DNA of 9,541 bases, taken from contig JAUXLO010000057.1 of assembly GCA_030623665.1 (NCBI GenBank), positions 1 to 9,541 on the forward strand, given 5' to 3'. The notes beneath the pieces are model-generated. The model did not search any database. It worked only from the letters and a program-made list of their open reading frames with translations, and was not told the DNA's origin. The DNA is from Planctomycetota bacterium. GTDB lineage: Bacteria > Planctomycetota > Brocadiia > Brocadiales > Bathyanammoxibiaceae. This document shows, piece by piece, positions 6,890 through 9,541 of the stretch. The stretch's first letter is position 1. Each line of letters begins with the position of its first letter. The position numbers and the translations under genes were made by a program.

Positions 6890-7552
6890 TTAGGAGGACC
6901 ATCTACCGAGCTCGTCACTGAAACACCTTGTGGCCGCCAGTACGTCTTCTTGAGAGACAATTGCCGAACAGACTGCCACACGTTTGGCCCCTGCATCTAA
7001 GACCTCTCGGATATTGTCTGTGTTGATGCCTCCGATGGCGAAGAATGGTATATCTATCTCCCTTACAATAAGTCCTATTAGTTGTGTACCCACGGGGTCC
7101 GCCTGTGCCTTGGTGTCCGTGCGGAAGATGGGACCTACTCCCAGGTAATCTGCCCCGAGCGCCTGCGCATGACGGGCCTCTTGGAGGCTGTGGGCCGAAA
7201 ACCCAATCAGCCTGTCATTGCCCACTAAACGTCTGGCCTCTTCGATGGGTATGTCCTCCTGACCTATATGCAATCCGTCTGCCTGGACTTCTTTAGCGAT
7301 GTCAGGACTGTCATTTATAATAAATACAGTACCAAGCTCTTTGGTCAGCTCCCTGAGCTCAAGGGCAAGCCGGTGGAGTTCTTTCTCTGGTACATCTCTG
7401 CCCCTCAGCTGGAGTACCTCCGCACCTCCAGATATAGCAAGCCTTGCCGTATCAATGACAGGGCGCTTACACAGGTTAGTCGTGAGCAAGACGTATAGCC
7501 TTGCCTCCTTAATGACCTTTCTCAGGTCCCTGCGGTCCCCGTTAGTCGACAT
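6890..7552 (-). CDS. thiE: Thiamine-phosphate synthase (ThiE)
   Basis: Joins HMP pyrophosphate and the thiazole phosphate to give thiamine phosphate in the cytoplasm. It is a 220-residue TIM barrel of normal length. Active-site features: R50 in LQLRGRD, N80-D81 in FIINDSPD, D100 in HIGQED (pyrophosphate/Mg2+ binding), S119 in IGFSAHS, T145/T147/K148 in GVGPIFRTDTK, and PFFAIGGI plus CSAIV for thiazole/phosphate binding. The usual Lys of the REK motif is Arg here (R52), a conservative change. Retention of the other residues favours ThiE over the non-synthase paralogue TenI. The ATG at 7552 is the first start after an in-frame TAA four codons upstream. No Shine-Dalgarno is visible and the leader may be very short. 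Divergent from purF; first gene of the thiE-murJ-GDT1 unit. I see no THI-box riboswitch in its upstream region. Confidence 0.93.
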   Translation of the reverse strand: MSTNGDRRDLRKVIKEARLYVLLTTNLCKRPVIDTARLAISGGAEVLQLRGRDVPEKELHRLALELRELTKELGTVFIINDSPDIAKEVQADGLHIGQEDIPIEEARRLVGNDRLIGFSAHSLQEARHAQALGADYLGVGPIFRTDTKAQADPVGTQLIGLIVREIDIPFFAIGGINTDNIREVLDAGAKRVAVCSAIVSQEDVLAATRCFSDELGRWSS

Positions 7553-7566
7553 TTGTAAGATTTATC

Positions 7567-7593
7567 ATTATCATAATATAGTTTTAGCTTCAA
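7567..7593 (-). promoter_or_regulatory. Possible promoter of thiE
   Basis: On the minus strand TTGAAG (7593-7588) is followed after 15 nt by GATAAT (7572-7567). The spacer is short of the optimum. Transcription would start near 7560, leaving a leader of only about 8 nt before the thiE ATG, in keeping with its missing Shine-Dalgarno. The area is AT-rich and other -10-like words overlap, so the call is tentative. Confidence 0.3.
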
Positions 7594-7666
7594 GGCTTTT
7601 ATCTGAAGTGCTTATGCGGCATACACTAGGGAATTGCTCCATCTGTTGTCACCGGCAGGGAAGCTA

Positions 7667-7694
7667 TTGACTGGGGGGGTAGGGATGTTATAAT
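7667..7694 (+). promoter_or_regulatory. Near-consensus sigma70 promoter of purF-purM
   Basis: TTGACT (7667-7672, 5 of 6), a 16-nt spacer rich in G, and a perfect TATAAT (7689-7694). The predicted start is near 7701, with a leader of about 115 nt before the purF ATG. It is the strongest promoter match in the window. The rest of the thiE-purF spacer (7553-7815) holds a 7-bp inverted repeat GGTAGGG/CCCTACC (7678-7684 / 7750-7756) and a second CTATTGACTG (7760-7769). I recognise no riboswitch or PurR-type operator. Confidence 0.7.
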
Positions 7695-7815
7695 TATTTT
7701 AGTCTATGGAGACGCCGATAATCTTCACGTATGGGGCACACCTATCTAACCCTACCTTTCTATTGACTGTTTGGCAGGAAGACGACAATTCATCTCAGTT
7801 GTAGGTAAACGTTCG

Positions 7816-9252
7816 ATGGATGAGATAAAGCACGAGTGTGGACTCTTTGGTGTCTATGGAAGTCTGGACGCTACGGAGAAGGTCTACCAGGGGCTTTATT
7901 CCCTCCAGCATCGTGGTGAGGAGAGTGCCGGTATAGCCTCTACTGACGGCAGCAGTATAGTTTGGCACAAGGGGATGGGGTTGGTCGGTAACGTCTTCAA
8001 ACCACGAGACCTTAGGCGTCTAAGAAATTCCGCTGCTATCGGACACGTCCGCTATTCCACCATTGGCAGGAGTGAGTGGCAAAATGCCCAGCCCCTGGTG
8101 GCTGAATACTCAAGGGGACAGGTGGCGGTCGCTCACAATGGCCAGTTGGTTAATACCAGCTCACTTAGAAGAGACCTTGAGCGAGGAGGTGCCGTATTTC
8201 AGACGCAGACCACCCGCCATAACCACACCCCCAGTGACAGCGAGGTGATTTTGCACCTCATGGCAAAGCCCGAATATCGTGAGAACCTTTCCGGCCTGCT
8301 CAGAGACCTTAAGGGCGCCTTCTCCCTTTTAATCCTTACGCCGGAGGAGATGATTGCCGCAAGGGACCCCAACGGTTTCAGGCCCTTATGCATTGGCAAG
8401 CTGAAGGACGGCTACGCCGTGGCCTCAGAAAGCTGTGCCTTGGACCAGATTAGGGCGGAATATCTCAGGGAAGTTTCTCCCGGGGAGATAGTTTATATCG
8501 GTAAAAACGGTTTGAGGTCAGAGACCTTTGCCCCTGCAAAGCCGTCCTATTGCATCTTTGAGCTGATATACTTCTCCAGGCCGGATAGCATGATCTACGG
8601 AGAGAACGTCCATCTCATCCGCAAGCGGTTGGGCGCCAAGCTGGCGGAGGAATGTCCGGTGGAGGCTGATATGGTGATCCCTGTGCCGGAGGGCGGGAAT
8701 TCTGCAGCTATGGGTTATTCCCAGGCCTCTGGAATTCCCCTGGAACGGGGCTTCGTGCGCAACCATTATATAGGCCGCACCTTTATCCAGCCCGATGTCG
8801 AGCAACGACAGCAAAAGGCGGAGATGAAGCTTAATGCCATCTCAGATGTGGTCACCGGTAAGAGGGTGGTAGTCGTTGATGATTCAATTGTACGCGGTAC
8901 CACCTCTAAGAGCCGCTTCGGGCTGTTAAAAAGGGCTGGAGCAAAGGAGATTCATGTAAGGATTAGCTGTCCGCCACACCGCTATCCGTGTTATTATGGG
9001 ATTGATTTTCAGATTAAGGAGGAACTTATAGCGGCCGTCCGTCCCCTGGAGGAGATAACCGAATTCCTGGAGGTAGACAGCCTGGGCTACCTCAGCATTG
9101 AGGGCCTTTTGAGCTGCACCTCCTCCCCCAAGGACTATTGTGTGGCTTGTTTTGCCGGTAAATACCCTGTACAGGCAGAGATAGTCAAAAAGGCCCGTGA
9201 GGGCGCGGAAGAGTGGGAAGAGAAGGCCGGGGAACACACCATCGTAGTGTAG
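7816..9252 (+). CDS. purF: Amidophosphoribosyltransferase (PurF), Fe-S/propeptide type
   Basis: First committed enzyme of purine synthesis: PRPP plus glutamine to phosphoribosylamine. It is 478 residues from ATG 7816. The N-terminal Ntn glutaminase has C8 as nucleophile (ECGLFG), to be exposed by removal of a 7-residue propeptide; GHVRYSTIG, AHNGQ and SDSE follow. The C-terminal phosphoribosyltransferase domain carries VIPVPEGGNSAAMGY, the flexible loop RTFIQPD and the PRPP loop VVVVDDSIVRGTTS (351-364). C246, C392 and the C442-x2-C445 pair correspond to the four 4Fe-4S ligands of Bacillus PurF, so an oxygen-sensitive cluster is expected. An upstream in-frame TTG at 7771 would add 15 residues and a long propeptide and is not preferred. 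The ribosome binding site is weak. About nine extra residues (131-139) sit just before the SDSE motif. purM follows 54 nt later in the same direction. Confidence 0.96.
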   Translation: MDEIKHECGLFGVYGSLDATEKVYQGLYSLQHRGEESAGIASTDGSSIVWHKGMGLVGNVFKPRDLRRLRNSAAIGHVRYSTIGRSEWQNAQPLVAEYSRGQVAVAHNGQLVNTSSLRRDLERGGAVFQTQTTRHNHTPSDSEVILHLMAKPEYRENLSGLLRDLKGAFSLLILTPEEMIAARDPNGFRPLCIGKLKDGYAVASESCALDQIRAEYLREVSPGEIVYIGKNGLRSETFAPAKPSYCIFELIYFSRPDSMIYGENVHLIRKRLGAKLAEECPVEADMVIPVPEGGNSAAMGYSQASGIPLERGFVRNHYIGRTFIQPDVEQRQQKAEMKLNAISDVVTGKRVVVVDDSIVRGTTSKSRFGLLKRAGAKEIHVRISCPPHRYPCYYGIDFQIKEELIAAVRPLEEITEFLEVDSLGYLSIEGLLSCTSSPKDYCVACFAGKYPVQAEIVKKAREGAEEWEEKAGEHTIVV

Positions 9253-9293
9253 CTTTGCAACGTAAAGACCTTGTCTCACCTCACGAACCACTG

Positions 9294-9299
9294 AAAAGG
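9294..9299 (+). promoter_or_regulatory. Ribosome binding site of purM
   Basis: AAAAGG lies 7 nt before ATG 9307. It favours this ATG over the in-frame ATG at 9316. Confidence 0.5.
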
Positions 9300-9306
9300 T
9301 CCGACT

Positions 9307-9541
9307 ATGTCCCCAATGTCTTATAAAGACGCAGGTGTAGACATATCCACCAAGGAGAAATTTACCGGGGATATACACAGGGATATGCGAAAGACCTTTG
9401 GCCCAAGGGTTATTGAGTGTCCCGGTGGCTTTGGCGGACTCTTCAGCCTGCATTACGAGGACCGCCTCTTCAAGAAATACCGTCAGCCTGTGCTGGTAGC
9501 CTCGGCCGACGGTGTGGGCACGAAACTCAAGGTGGCCTTTA
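9307..9541 (+). CDS. purM: Phosphoribosylformylglycinamidine cyclo-ligase (PurM, AIR synthetase), 3' end missing
   Basis: ATP-dependent ring closure of FGAM to 5-aminoimidazole ribotide (AIR), the fifth step of purine synthesis; AIR also feeds thiamine pyrimidine synthesis. 78 residues are visible and the frame is open to the window edge; family members are about 340-350 residues. Diagnostic N-terminal stretches are SYKDAGVDI (from residue 5), GGFGGLFSL and SADGVGTKLKVAF, the last being the conserved nucleotide/phosphate-binding segment DGVGTKLK. The start at 9307 has a fair Shine-Dalgarno; the second ATG, three codons later, is the alternative. It follows purF by 54 nt with no terminator between, so the two are probably one operon. 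Confidence 0.94.
   Translation, partial: MSPMSYKDAGVDISTKEKFTGDIHRDMRKTFGPRVIECPGGFGGLFSLHYEDRLFKKYRQPVLVASADGVGTKLKVAF

Noticed and set aside
7771..7815. TTG at 7771 as the purF start
   Set aside because: It would make a 22-residue propeptide. ATG 7816 gives a short propeptide before the catalytic Cys, as in Bacillus-type PurF.
7553..7815. TPP, guanine or ykkC-type riboswitch in the thiE-purF spacer
   Set aside because: None of the conserved core words of these classes is visible on either strand; only promoter-like elements and short repeats were seen.
8926..9453. A 175-codon open frame on the minus strand
   Set aside because: It lies antisense to the end of purF and the start of purM, both well-recognised genes, and its translation shows no recognisable motif.

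Overview
The window is an ordinary chromosomal stretch of a bacterium. It carries nine protein genes in five blocks of alternating strand. GC content is moderate, and AGG/AGA arginine and ATA isoleucine codons are frequent. Several traits suggest a peptidoglycan-making bacterium that charges tRNA-Gln and/or tRNA-Asn by the indirect route and probably lives with little oxygen: a lipid II flippase, the GatA and GatB subunits of the amidotransferase, and a PurF of the iron-sulfur, propeptide-bearing Bacillus type. The overall protein style reminds me of Planctomycetota (Brocadiales-like) or deep anaerobic lineages, but this is a weak guess that the sequence alone does not settle.

Layout. Block 1 (+, 1-3309) is the 3' part of gatA, a YfcE-type metallophosphoesterase whose start overlaps the gatA end by 83 nt, and gatB. 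A GTAG-headed, REP-like palindrome sits just before gatB. Block 2 (-, 3390-3569) is a 59-residue gene with the features of a single-fold bacterial histone. Block 3 (+, 3717-4844) is proB, with a plausible promoter at 3595-3622 in the spacer shared with the histone gene. Block 4 (-, 4850-7552) runs thiE, murJ, then a one-domain GDT1/UPF0016 membrane protein, and meets proB tail to tail with only 5 nt between. Block 5 (+, 7816-9541) is purF followed by purM, which is cut by the window edge. A near-consensus promoter (7667-7694) lies in the thiE-purF divergent spacer.

How the genes relate. GatA and GatB are partners in one enzyme. PurF and PurM act at the first and fifth steps of purine synthesis; the PurM product AIR is also the precursor of the thiamine pyrimidine, so the divergent thiE is metabolically related. 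ProB starts proline synthesis, MurJ flips lipid II, and the GDT1 protein probably exports a divalent cation such as manganese.

Most of this is housekeeping. I found no multi-gene defence, mobile or biosynthetic system. The items most worth a second look are the histone-like gene, the REP-like palindrome and the gatA overlap. I saw no tRNA, rRNA, CRISPR array, insertion sequence or convincing intrinsic terminator. No gene-free stretch exceeds 300 nt.
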